Assembly: GCA_902774655.1 (NCBI GenBank)
Contig: CACYJD010000030.1
Location: forward strand, 1 to 6,870
Direction: 5' to 3'
Length of the DNA: 6,870 bases
From: an uncultured Erysipelotrichaceae bacterium
GTDB lineage: Bacteria; Bacillota_I; Bacilli_A; RFN20; CAG-826
The translations under genes and the position numbers were made by a program. The notes beneath the pieces are model-generated. The model saw only the letters and a program-made list of their open reading frames with translations, was not told where the DNA came from and did not search any database. Below are positions 1-5,765 of the stretch, in pieces; the stretch's first letter is position 1, and every line of letters starts with the position of its first letter.

Positions 1-41
1 TCATTCCCATAGCAAAATTCAACATTTGTTAGTTTAATCAT
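1..41 (-). CDS. znuC: Zinc ABC transporter ATP-binding protein, N-terminal fragment (runs off left edge)
   Basis: Only 13 complete codons are present. They read MIKLTNVEFCYGN, the typical opening of an ABC ATPase: a first beta strand (IKLxNVxF) followed by the A-loop tyrosine of the YGN motif, which stacks on the ATP adenine. Its ATG overlaps the TGA stop of the znuA-like gene as ATGA, so the two are translationally coupled. A Shine-Dalgarno AGAGGA lies nine bases upstream. By family knowledge, the cytoplasmic ATPase would energise zinc import together with the lipoprotein and a permease (znuB) expected further left. The Walker A, signature and Walker B motifs are outside the window, so the family call rests on the N-terminus plus context, and the zinc assignment on context alone. 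Confidence 0.72.
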   Translation of the reverse strand, partial: MIKLTNVEFCYGN

Positions 42-889
42 TTTAAAGATTCCTCTAAAACTTTAAGGTTTTCTAGCATTACTGAGATATAGTTATCTTC
101 ATTAAATTTATTAACATCGACACATTCATATGCATTTAATGTTTTAAAGTTAACCGCAAATCCATCTTTTGCTAATTCATCTCTAATCGTTTCAGCGTGT
201 CCTAATTCATCAAGCTCTTCAACAAAAATGGTGTGAACATCGTTTTCTTTCATAAAAGATGTAATTTCTAATAATCTCGCACTAGTTGGAGGATTATCTG
301 CAATATCAGCAATGCCCATTTGCATTAATTCATATTCATTTGTTAAATAATTAAATGCTTCGTGAGATGTAACGATATACCTACTAGATAATGTAGCGTT
401 TTTTATCTTTGCGATATATTCGCTATCTAACTCTAAATAATCCGCTTTTGCTTCAGCGTAATTGCTTGCAAATAAAGATTCATAACTTGAATCAATGTTA
501 ATTAATTTGTTATACACATTATCTAACATCTTTATCATGTTTTTTGGCGCTAACCATGCATGAGGATCATCACCAATAAACGATAGGTTCTCGGTTATTT
601 CGTAATACTTTTCTTTATTTAAATCCTTTGCATACATATCCATGTTATGTCCATATGCTGCTAACAAAGTGCACTCACTAGTAAAGACCATATCTTTACT
701 TGTTGAAGGCGTAAAATCATGAGGCTCGTTTGTTCCCACTAGTGAAATAACGTCTGCTTCATCTTTAACAAGTCGCTTAACAACGTCATAAGTTGGTGCA
801 AAAGTAGTTGCTATCTTTAAACTATGGCCACTGCTTTCACAGCTAGTTAACAACAATACTGGTAGAATTAATAAAGGACTTTTCTTCAT
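38..889 (-). CDS. znuA: Zinc-binding lipoprotein of a ZnuABC-type ABC importer (cluster A-I solute-binding protein)
   Basis: A 283-aa extracytoplasmic metal-binding lipoprotein that would capture zinc and pass it to a membrane permease/ATPase. Residues 1-17 form a lipoprotein signal peptide with lipobox L14-T-S-C17. The metal site of the ZnuA/TroA/PsaA family is visible: H57 in NEPHDF, H110 in DPHAW, and H176 in TSHEAF, with E255 near the fourth-ligand position. His rather than Glu at the third position is typical of zinc (ZnuA/TroA) rather than manganese (PsaA) binders. The His-rich loop of many ZnuA proteins is absent. The frame stays open upstream to a Met at 946, but the ATG at 887-889 is chosen because it begins the MKK signal peptide and because the promoter and operator lie inside the upstream extension. 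There is no clear Shine-Dalgarno. It is divergent from the Fur-family gene and overlaps the ATPase gene by four bases. Binding of another divalent metal cannot be excluded. Confidence 0.9.
   Translation of the reverse strand: MKKSPLLILPVLLLTSCESSGHSLKIATTFAPTYDVVKRLVKDEADVISLVGTNEPHDFTPSTSKDMVFTSECTLLAAYGHNMDMYAKDLNKEKYYEITENLSFIGDDPHAWLAPKNMIKMLDNVYNKLINIDSSYESLFASNYAEAKADYLELDSEYIAKIKNATLSSRYIVTSHEAFNYLTNEYELMQMGIADIADNPPTSARLLEITSFMKENDVHTIFVEELDELGHAETIRDELAKDGFAVNFKTLNAYECVDVNKFNEDNYISVMLENLKVLEESLK
51..56 (-). promoter_or_regulatory. Shine-Dalgarno site for the znuC-like gene
   Basis: AGAGGA on the minus strand lies nine bases upstream of the ATG at 41-39, inside the last codons of the znuA-like gene. 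It supports the edge fragment as a real, coupled downstream gene rather than chance. Confidence 0.6.
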
Positions 890-896
890 ATCTAAA

Positions 897-911
897 TGCA
901 AATCATTTGCA
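897..911. promoter_or_regulatory. Fur-family (Zur-like) operator 1, at the znuA transcription start
   Basis: TGCAAATCATTTGCA is a perfect 7-1-7 inverted repeat, the size and symmetry of Fur/Zur/PerR boxes. It sits at about +1 to +15 of the predicted znuA transcript and eight bases before the start codon, where a bound repressor would block initiation. An almost identical copy lies at 953-967. That the divergent Fur-family protein binds here is inference from position and symmetry. Confidence 0.8.
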
Positions 912-917
912 AGTAGA

Positions 918-946
918 ATAATATATAACACGTGCATGAAAGTCAA
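918..946 (-). promoter_or_regulatory. Promoter of the znu operon
   Basis: On the minus strand, TTGACT (941-946) and TATTAT (918-923) are separated by exactly 17 bases. Each matches the housekeeping sigma consensus at five of six positions. The predicted start is near 911, giving a leader of about 22 bases and placing operator 1 over the start site. Operator 2 lies six bases upstream of the -35. Confidence 0.75.
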
Positions 947-952
947 TTGAAA

Positions 953-967
953 TGCAAATGATTTGCA
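953..967. promoter_or_regulatory. Fur-family (Zur-like) operator 2, in the fur promoter
   Basis: TGCAAATGATTTGCA is a perfect 7-1-7 inverted repeat that differs from operator 1 only at the central base. The left flank (AAA before TGCAAAT) is also shared. It ends four bases before the extended -10 of the fur gene, so binding would exclude polymerase and give autoregulation. Centres of the two boxes are 56 bp apart. Confidence 0.8.
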
Positions 968-971
968 ATTG

Positions 972-980
972 TGATATAGT
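972..980 (+). promoter_or_regulatory. Extended -10 promoter of the fur gene, probably leaderless transcript
   Basis: TGATATAGT matches the extended -10 form TGnTATAAT with one mismatch. No good -35 lies at normal spacing; TTGAAA at 947-952 is too far. Only six bases separate the -10 from the ATG at 987, so transcription should begin at or next to the start codon. This agrees with the absence of a Shine-Dalgarno. Confidence 0.55.
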
Positions 981-986
981 AACTAC

Positions 987-1376
987 ATGAAAAAGACAAG
1001 AACTCGTGAGGAAGTATTAAGAATATTGGAAAAGAGTCACTCTGGTTTATCTGCTCAAAAGATTTTTAATCTTGTAGAAAAAGAAAACGTTAATCTTTCC
1101 ACTATTTATAGAACTCTATCACTATTTGAAAAAGAAGGACTTGTTAGAAAAGAAGTGTCTCCATTTACAAATGAAGCAAAGTTCCAACTTGTTCATGAAC
1201 ATCACGATGAACATGGCCACATCTTAGAATGTATTAAGTGCCACAAGCAGATCGATTTAGATTATTGTCCATTCGAAGATGTGAATGAAGAAATAAAAAA
1301 CAAGACAGGATTTGAACTCGTTGACGAGAATCATGTCTTGTATGGTGTTTGCAAAGATTGCAAATCTAGCAAATAG
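987..1376 (+). CDS. zur: Fur-family metalloregulator, probably zinc-sensing Zur
   Basis: A 129-aa cytoplasmic DNA-binding repressor. Residues 1-60 form the winged helix; the recognition-helix signature STIYRTLSLFEKEGLV spans 38-53. Residues 68-129 form the dimerisation and metal domain. The His cluster H70, H72, H73, H76, H78 supplies regulatory-site ligands. C82-x2-C85 and C122-x2-C125 form the structural zinc site. The length is slightly short but normal for Gram-positive members. The start ATG gives the usual MKKTRTREEVLRIL N-terminus. The name Zur rests on the divergent zinc-uptake operon and the shared twin operators; Fur and PerR subfamilies cannot be excluded from sequence alone. The transcript is predicted to be leaderless, autorepressed through the box at 953-967, and terminated at the hairpin just past the stop. 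The convergent EAL gene ends only four bases away. Confidence 0.9.
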   Translation: MKKTRTREEVLRILEKSHSGLSAQKIFNLVEKENVNLSTIYRTLSLFEKEGLVRKEVSPFTNEAKFQLVHEHHDEHGHILECIKCHKQIDLDYCPFEDVNEEIKNKTGFELVDENHVLYGVCKDCKSSK

Positions 1377-1378
1377 GT

Positions 1379-1429
1379 AATTAATCGACTAAGTTATCCT
1401 TAGAAACGATTAATTCCTTTTTATTTATT
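1379..1429 (+). terminator. Intrinsic terminator of the fur gene, embedded in the 3' end of the EAL gene
   Basis: AATTAATCG (1379-1387) pairs perfectly with CGATTAATT (1407-1415). Nested inside, CTAAG (1389-1393) pairs with CTTAG (1399-1403) around a TTATC loop. A T-rich tract (five Ts, then ATTTATT) follows from 1418. In the plus direction this is a good rho-independent terminator starting three bases after the fur stop. In the minus direction no T tract follows, so it does not obviously serve the EAL gene. Confidence 0.7.
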
Positions 1430-3516
1430 CGATCATAAAGATCTTCGTAACTTAAAGGTTTACCAAAGAAATAACCTTGTAATCTACCACAACCGGCTTC
1501 ATTTAAGAAGTCTTTTTCATTAGCGGTTTCAACACCTTCGGTAAGAGTTTTCATGCCAATCTTTTCGGCCATATCAATAATGGATTCAATAAGTGTCTTG
1601 GCTTTTGGATTGCGCTCAAAACCGCTTAAGAATTTCATATCGATCTTAAGAACATCAAAGTTGTAATCCTTTAAAACATTTAATGAAGAATATCCACTAC
1701 CAAAGTCATCAAGCCATAAAGCATAGCCTTTTGATTTGAGTTCTGTTACCGCTTTTGTAAGAATACCCATATCATCAACTAAGGCGCTTTCTGTAATTTC
1801 AACATGTAAATATGATTTAGGCACTCTATATTTAGCAACCAATTCTTCTAATATATTAACAGCATCCATAAGTTCAAAATCTAATCTTGAGAAGTTAATA
1901 GATACAGGAACTATTGGCTTATTTTCGTTTAAGGATTTTCTAATATCTCTACAGACGCATTCAAGAATGCATGCGTCTAGCTTATAAACTAGTTTTGTTT
2001 TCTCTAAAGTGGGGACGAAGCTTGCAGGTGATAAGAAGCCTTTTTCAGGATCAATCCATCTCGCTAATGCCTCTACTCCACATAATTTCTCATCTTTAGC
2101 CCAAACCACTGGTTGGTAGAAAGGTCTAACCCATCCATTTTTACATGCTTTATCGATATTATGGATAACGTATTGCATAAGCCTAAAGTTCTTATCCATA
2201 AAATCATCGTATTCCATAACGGATTGATTCAAGTCAGATCCTAAGTAGGAACATGCATATCTAGCTTTATCAACACATCTTCTAGGCTCTTCGTTTTCTT
2301 TTTTAGACTCATATAAACCAATCTTGGTGGTTAAACTGATTTCGGTATCTATTTCAGCGACATCTTTATTAAATCTATCAATTCTATCAATTAGATTATC
2401 TTTGGATGTATATGCAACAAAGTGGTCATCAGACTGTCTGCTACTCATATTATCTCCAAAGTATAAGGCTACTAGTTCACCAATACGTTTTAGACATTCA
2501 TTACCTTTGATAAAGCCTCTTTGATCATTAAAGTTTTTGAAGTTAGAGACGTTAATAAATAAGAAAACCATTTGACTTCCTAGTGGTTTTTCATCATTCA
2601 TATGTTCTTTAACTTCTGCTAAGAAATAACCAAAACTATGAGTGCCAGTAAGTTCATCAAAATTAGCATAATAGATAAGTTGCTCTTCTTCTTTTGCTTG
2701 TCTTAAACGAAGTAAATAAGTTGTGGCACTTACCATTGATAACGATACAAAGTATGTCAAATAGTTATATGCATTAGCGTCGCTTAATGGTGCAGCGTGT
2801 TGCATGATGTAATAATAAGAGACAGCAATTGCAGCATTAATTGATAAAGAAAGAATTGGTCTCCAAACTAATAAGCAAGCCACATAAAGTGTCATTGTTA
2901 AGAATGGGATCATTTCTGTATATCTAGGTTTTGTGTAATCAATTCTTAATCTATCTAGATATGTCGCTCTCATACCAAAAATCAAACAAGTCATTGCGAA
3001 TAAAACAACGACAACTTTAACTGTCCAGAAAGGAATTGTTCCTTTGAAATATCTATAGATTAAAGATAATAAAATAATAAAACTAGATAAGGCGCTAACA
3101 GCAAATAACCCTATAAAGAAGATATTGCTAAAAACGTAATCTGAAATGTTTAAATTATAAAATTTAAAGAATGTGATAAAGCAAAAACTAAAACTTAATA
3201 ATGAAATGATTATAGAAGCCCAATCAAGGATCTTTGATTTGAACTTATCACCATAAAGAAATAGGCAAGCAAAAAGAATTGTAGCCAAACCGTTCAAAAG
3301 CATTATCCAGTAGTTAGTTGTGTAATAATAAGTTTGCTCAAATGTACTTGTTGGGTGTGTAGCAATATTTTCAATAATGAAAAATATTTCAAGGATGGCA
3401 ATAATTGCACCCATAAAAATAGTTGACCTAATATTAGCCAAAGTTAAACTACGTTTAACATAACTTGAGTTTTTCTCAAACCCTAAGAAGTTAGCAATTC
3501 TTTTTAATATCTTCAT
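1381..3516 (-). CDS. Membrane-anchored GGDEF-EAL protein: probable c-di-GMP phosphodiesterase with degenerate GGDEF
   Basis: A 711-aa inner-membrane signalling protein. Residues 30-270 hold about eight hydrophobic helices (roughly 33-50, 69-88, 98-119, 128-154, 163-182, 203-218, 221-238 and 249-269), a MASE-like sensory region I cannot assign to a named family. Residues 284-440 are a GGDEF fold whose signature has decayed to SDDHF (362-366) and whose first metal-site Asp region reads INVSNF, so cyclase activity is unlikely. Residues 455-700 are an EAL domain with the full catalytic set: E482 (EAL), N541, E573, D603 and D604 (DDFGSGYSS), K624, E660 and Q680. It should hydrolyse c-di-GMP to pGpG, with the degenerate GGDEF perhaps acting as a GTP-sensing regulator (known for other proteins, inferred here). 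It is monocistronic between the fur gene and the rnf operon. The ATG has no Shine-Dalgarno and sits seven bases after a predicted -10. Confidence 0.9.
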   Translation of the reverse strand: MKILKRIANFLGFEKNSSYVKRSLTLANIRSTIFMGAIIAILEIFFIIENIATHPTSTFEQTYYYTTNYWIMLLNGLATILFACLFLYGDKFKSKILDWASIIISLLSFSFCFITFFKFYNLNISDYVFSNIFFIGLFAVSALSSFIILLSLIYRYFKGTIPFWTVKVVVVLFAMTCLIFGMRATYLDRLRIDYTKPRYTEMIPFLTMTLYVACLLVWRPILSLSINAAIAVSYYYIMQHAAPLSDANAYNYLTYFVSLSMVSATTYLLRLRQAKEEEQLIYYANFDELTGTHSFGYFLAEVKEHMNDEKPLGSQMVFLFINVSNFKNFNDQRGFIKGNECLKRIGELVALYFGDNMSSRQSDDHFVAYTSKDNLIDRIDRFNKDVAEIDTEISLTTKIGLYESKKENEEPRRCVDKARYACSYLGSDLNQSVMEYDDFMDKNFRLMQYVIHNIDKACKNGWVRPFYQPVVWAKDEKLCGVEALARWIDPEKGFLSPASFVPTLEKTKLVYKLDACILECVCRDIRKSLNENKPIVPVSINFSRLDFELMDAVNILEELVAKYRVPKSYLHVEITESALVDDMGILTKAVTELKSKGYALWLDDFGSGYSSLNVLKDYNFDVLKIDMKFLSGFERNPKAKTLIESIIDMAEKIGMKTLTEGVETANEKDFLNEAGCGRLQGYFFGKPLSYEDLYDRINKKELIVSKDNLVD

Positions 3517-3523
3517 ATATTTA

Positions 3524-3532
3524 ATAATAGCA
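3524..3532 (-). promoter_or_regulatory. Extended -10 promoter of the EAL gene, probably leaderless
   Basis: On the minus strand, TGCTATTAT matches TGnTATAAT with one mismatch in the hexamer. Seven bases then lead straight to the ATG at 3516, so the transcript would start at or beside the start codon. No recognisable -35 exists at 17-18 base spacing (ATTTAA or TATTTA); that place is taken by the palindrome at 3540-3558. Confidence 0.5.
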
Positions 3533-3539
3533 CGATAAA

Positions 3540-3558
3540 TTTACTATTAAATAGTAAA
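3540..3558. repeat. Perfect 19-bp palindrome over the -35 region of the EAL gene (operator or weak terminator)
   Basis: TTTACTATTAAATAGTAAA is a perfect 9-1-9 inverted repeat in the 63-base gap between the Gx-transporter gene and the EAL gene. Its centre falls where the -35 of the EAL promoter should be, a classic site for a dimeric regulator. Alternatively, it forms an AU-rich hairpin (8-bp stem, 3-base loop, followed by TTTAT on the minus strand) that might weakly end the rnf operon. The low G+C of the stem makes an operator more likely. The sequence is unrelated to the fur-region boxes. Confidence 0.55.
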
Positions 3559-3579
3559 CAAGATATTTTTTAATAACTG

Positions 3580-4101
3580 TCAGAAATTGTACTTTTCCTT
3601 TTGCTTACTTATGACTTTTGTATTGATTATTAATTTGGCCACTATGCCAACCAAAATTCCAGTAACAATAGAGCTAATTGCGATGAATGGCAAATAATAA
3701 ATAATAGCTGGTCCACCCAAATAAATCATTGCAACTAATATTTGTCCAAAGACATGGAATAACGCTCCAACAACACTAACTCCAATGATTGAAAATTTCT
3801 TAATGACTAATTTTAAAAGAATCATTATTCCTAATGAAAATAATGCACCCGTTATTGACATTACAAACCCCATAGAAAGAAAATTGCCTCTCACTAGGTT
3901 CGCAACTAATACTCTTAAAAGATTAACTAAAGCAGCTTCCCATATTCCAAGTTCATAAAGTGTAACCAGAATTACAATATTTGCTAACCCTAATTTAATC
4001 CCAGGGATTCCAATTGAAGGTATGAAAGATTCGAGGATAGAAATGACTATCGCTCCAGCTGTTAAAATTCCCAATAAGGCGAGTTTATGTACGTTTTTCA
4101 T
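3580..4101 (-). CDS. Gx transporter family / heptaprenyl diphosphate synthase component I-like membrane protein
   Basis: A 173-aa integral membrane protein with five or six hydrophobic helices. It has hallmarks of the family named Hpre_diP_synt_I or Gx transporter: an ES pair after the first helix (E24-S25), PGIKLGLAN at 33-41, a conserved LLRVL in the middle, and H116-x2-G-Q120. The family resembles ECF-transporter S components; its substrate is unproven and the prenyl synthase name is historical. It is the last gene of the rnf-apbE-NusG II operon, a known neighbourhood in Firmicutes that suggests a role in cofactor or quinone supply to the complex (inference). The ATG at 4101 is chosen because it follows the upstream TAG by one base, allowing reinitiation, and gives the usual MKN start. 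A GTG at 4122 with AGGAAGG only two bases away would add seven residues. A basic tail (KVISKQKEK) follows the last helix. Confidence 0.8.
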   Translation of the reverse strand: MKNVHKLALLGILTAGAIVISILESFIPSIGIPGIKLGLANIVILVTLYELGIWEAALVNLLRVLVANLVRGNFLSMGFVMSITGALFSLGIMILLKLVIKKFSIIGVSVVGALFHVFGQILVAMIYLGGPAIIYYLPFIAISSIVTGILVGIVAKLIINTKVISKQKEKYNF

Positions 4102-4102
4102 A

Positions 4103-4483
4103 CTAAATAACGATATCCGCACCGCCTTCCTGAGTACTAGTAATCACAATTGAAATACCATTATAGGCACATATAATTGGACGGTTTGTTTGTGAAACAT
4201 AACCTGTATAGATGCAGTCTTTATGAGGGCAGCCAGATTCAACGATAGCAATTGCGCCATCAACTGTATGAATCTTTACCTCTGTATGTAAACCTTGAAC
4301 TGTGTAATACTTATCTTCTTTTTTGCTTAAATCGATAGTCTCAATTAATTCTGTTTGTAAATAAACATTAGCGACTAAATTATCAGTTTTTCTTGTTAGT
4401 AAAACTGTGGTTAAACCTGCTCCAGACGCAATGGCTAAAGCAGAAATTAAGATAATATCATTACGCAATATCTTTTTATCCAT
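4103..4483 (-). CDS. NusG domain II-containing membrane-anchored protein (Rnf/ApbE-associated)
   Basis: A 126-aa protein with one N-terminal membrane helix (about 10-30) preceded by a basic segment (MDKKILRND), so the rest should face the outside. Residues 37-126 match the stand-alone NusG domain II family: a beta-rich module with GCPHKDC (84-90), then TGYVSQ, then IICAYNGISIVI. Cysteines C85, C90 and C105 occupy the family's conserved positions and could bind a metal or form a disulfide. It is not the NusG transcription factor, since the NGN domain is absent. It overlaps the apbE stop by eight bases and has Shine-Dalgarno AAAGGA a few bases upstream of the ATG. This family often sits beside rnf, apbE and Gx-transporter genes; the biochemical role is unknown. 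An assembly or redox function on the outer face of the membrane is inference. Confidence 0.83.
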   Translation of the reverse strand: MDKKILRNDIILISALAIASGAGLTTVLLTRKTDNLVANVYLQTELIETIDLSKKEDKYYTVQGLHTEVKIHTVDGAIAIVESGCPHKDCIYTGYVSQTNRPIICAYNGISIVITSTQEGGADIVI

Positions 4484-5438
4484 TTATATCCTTTATAACA
4501 AAACCTTCAGTTTTATAAACGATTTCACCATCTTTATATAAAAGTGCTTGAGCACCATATTTATCAACCAACGATTTAACTTCATCAACGGTTGAAATCA
4601 TAAAGGTCGTTGATAATGCGTCCGCTAAAGCACCATTATTAGCAATTACATAAGTCATATCGTAATTATTAATAACGCTTCCGGTAATGGGATTAACAAT
4701 ATGCGAGTAGGTTACTCCATCAATTGTTACACCTCTTTCCGTTGTTCCAGAAGTTCCTATAAAAGTGTTCTTAGCATAAAAGCATTTACCTTCTATATCG
4801 TTAAAATCTATGCGGAAGTCGCCTGAATTACGTATATTTTCTCCTAAAAGGATTGAAGAAATACCATTTATTAAATATTTATTAACGCCATTATTAATAA
4901 ATACATCTTTTGCTAAATCTAGAGCATATCCTTTAGCAATTGCGCCTAAATCAATTTCGGCTTCACCAATTCTTTTAGCAGTATAAACTCCATTGCTTAT
5001 TGATAGTTCAAGACTTGTGTTTCGAATCTTGTTAACTTCTTCAGAAATGACATTTGGTGGGAGAACCAGTTTGTTATCTAAGCTTTCTTGCCACTTTTTT
5101 GCGAGTAATCCAACAAATATATTAAACTTACCACCAAAGGCATCTTGATAAATTAGAGATTTGTTAAGCAAGTCATATAAATCTTTTGAAATCTCATGAA
5201 CATTATTGTCCTGATTGATCTCATATATACCTTTACCATGTGCTTTATAATTATCTGTGTCGTTATTTAAATAATAAAAAATGTCATTAATATTAGTTAA
5301 ATAATTCTTTTCACCTTCATATTGATATCCAAATAATGTGGCATCAAAAAACTTGTACACTTTTTCAAAATAACTTTGAGTTGTACAAGCAGTTAATAAG
5401 GATAATAAGAGAGGAACAGTTAAAAACTTGTTCTTCAT
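4476..5438 (-). CDS. apbE: FAD:protein FMN transferase, lipoprotein
   Basis: A 320-aa exported flavin transferase. It would move FMN from FAD onto a Thr in target proteins by a phosphoester bond; the expected targets are RnfG and RnfD of this operon. Residues 1-18 are a lipoprotein signal peptide with lipobox L15-T-A-C18. Family motifs in order: EIDLGAIAKGYALD (161-174, FAD binding), GTSGTTERG (228-236), SHIVNPITG (245-253, in place of the usual HIIDPxTG), and ADALSTTF (272-279), where D273 and T277 are the usual Mg2+-site residues. Length is typical. It follows rnfB by nine bases; its AAAGG Shine-Dalgarno overlaps the rnfB stop, and it overlaps the NusG II gene by eight bases. The DP to NP change in the HIxxPxTG motif is a small departure and not expected to abolish activity. 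Acts on the outer face of the membrane, where the flavinylated domains lie. Confidence 0.93.
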   Translation of the reverse strand: MKNKFLTVPLLLSLLTACTTQSYFEKVYKFFDATLFGYQYEGEKNYLTNINDIFYYLNNDTDNYKAHGKGIYEINQDNNVHEISKDLYDLLNKSLIYQDAFGGKFNIFVGLLAKKWQESLDNKLVLPPNVISEEVNKIRNTSLELSISNGVYTAKRIGEAEIDLGAIAKGYALDLAKDVFINNGVNKYLINGISSILLGENIRNSGDFRIDFNDIEGKCFYAKNTFIGTSGTTERGVTIDGVTYSHIVNPITGSVINNYDMTYVIANNGALADALSTTFMISTVDEVKSLVDKYGAQALLYKDGEIVYKTEGFVIKDING

Positions 5439-5447
5439 AAATCGCCT

Positions 5448-5765
5448 TTAGATGTGAGCTTTAACTTTGCTCCCATCTTCGTTTGGATGGTTTTCTAGGT
5501 ATTCTAAAATAGGTTTGAAGTTAGCGTCTTCTTTACCTGGTTTACATTTTCTTAAATTATCTTCTTTACCTGCGATGATTGCTTCCGCTAATCCTTTACA
5601 GCCAGCGTAACCACAGCTACCACAGTTATAGTTAGGAAGTCTTTTAGCGACTTCTTCAATACGTTCATCTTCTTTAACATGTAAAACTTTAGCAGCAATC
5701 GCTAAGCCTAAACCTAACAAAGCTCCCAAAACAAGAAGGATAATTATTGACCATAAAATTTCCAT
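5448..5765 (-). CDS. rnfB: Short RnfB: membrane helix plus one four-cysteine [4Fe-4S] domain, no ferredoxin domain
   Basis: A 105-aa Rnf electron-transport subunit. Residues 4-27 are a membrane helix. Residues 30-80 are the RnfB/Fe-S cluster domain with C48-x2-C51-x4-C56-x17-C74 (NCGSCGYAGCKGLAEAI), expected to bind one [4Fe-4S] on the cytoplasmic side. Most RnfB proteins continue with two or more ferredoxin-type clusters and exceed 180 residues; here a hydrophilic tail of about 30 residues ends the protein. The next gene starts nine bases after the stop, with its own Shine-Dalgarno, so no frameshifted remnant exists. The start ATG shares a base with the preceding stop (TAATG) and has AAGGAGAG eight bases upstream. 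In the family RnfB takes electrons from ferredoxin; how this short form does so is open. A stand-alone Fe-S subunit of another complex is less likely given rnfA and rnfE next door. Confidence 0.85.
   Translation of the reverse strand: MEILWSIIILLVLGALLGLGLAIAAKVLHVKEDERIEEVAKRLPNYNCGSCGYAGCKGLAEAIIAGKEDNLRKCKPGKEDANFKPILEYLENHPNEDGSKVKAHI

Noticed and set aside
890..911. Four-codon upstream reading frame (ATG to TAG) in the znuA leader
   Set aside because: It arises from the ATG created by the operator palindrome and has no ribosome site.
890..946. Upstream extension of the znuA-like frame by 19 codons to a Met at 946
   Set aside because: The extension precedes a perfect lipoprotein signal peptide and contains the promoter and operator, so it is not translated.
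1348..1368. Possible third TGCAAA-type operator at the 3' end of the fur gene
   Set aside because: The half-sites are direct rather than inverted and simply encode the Cys-Lys and Cys codons of the structural zinc motif.
1736..1987. 83-aa open frame on the plus strand
   Set aside because: It lies antisense to the conserved EAL domain, has no ribosome site and resembles no protein family; a shadow frame.
2324..2524. 66-aa open frame on the plus strand
   Set aside because: Antisense to the GGDEF region of a real gene, with no supporting signals; a shadow frame.
4102..4122. GTG start for the Gx-transporter gene
   Set aside because: Its AGGAAGG is only two bases from the GTG, and the extra residues are outside the usual family N-terminus; the ATG one base after the upstream stop fits better, though the GTG remains possible.
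5438..5450. RnfB as a frameshift-truncated pseudogene
   Set aside because: Only nine bases separate its stop from apbE, there are no ferredoxin-domain remnants in any frame, and translation signals are intact on both sides.
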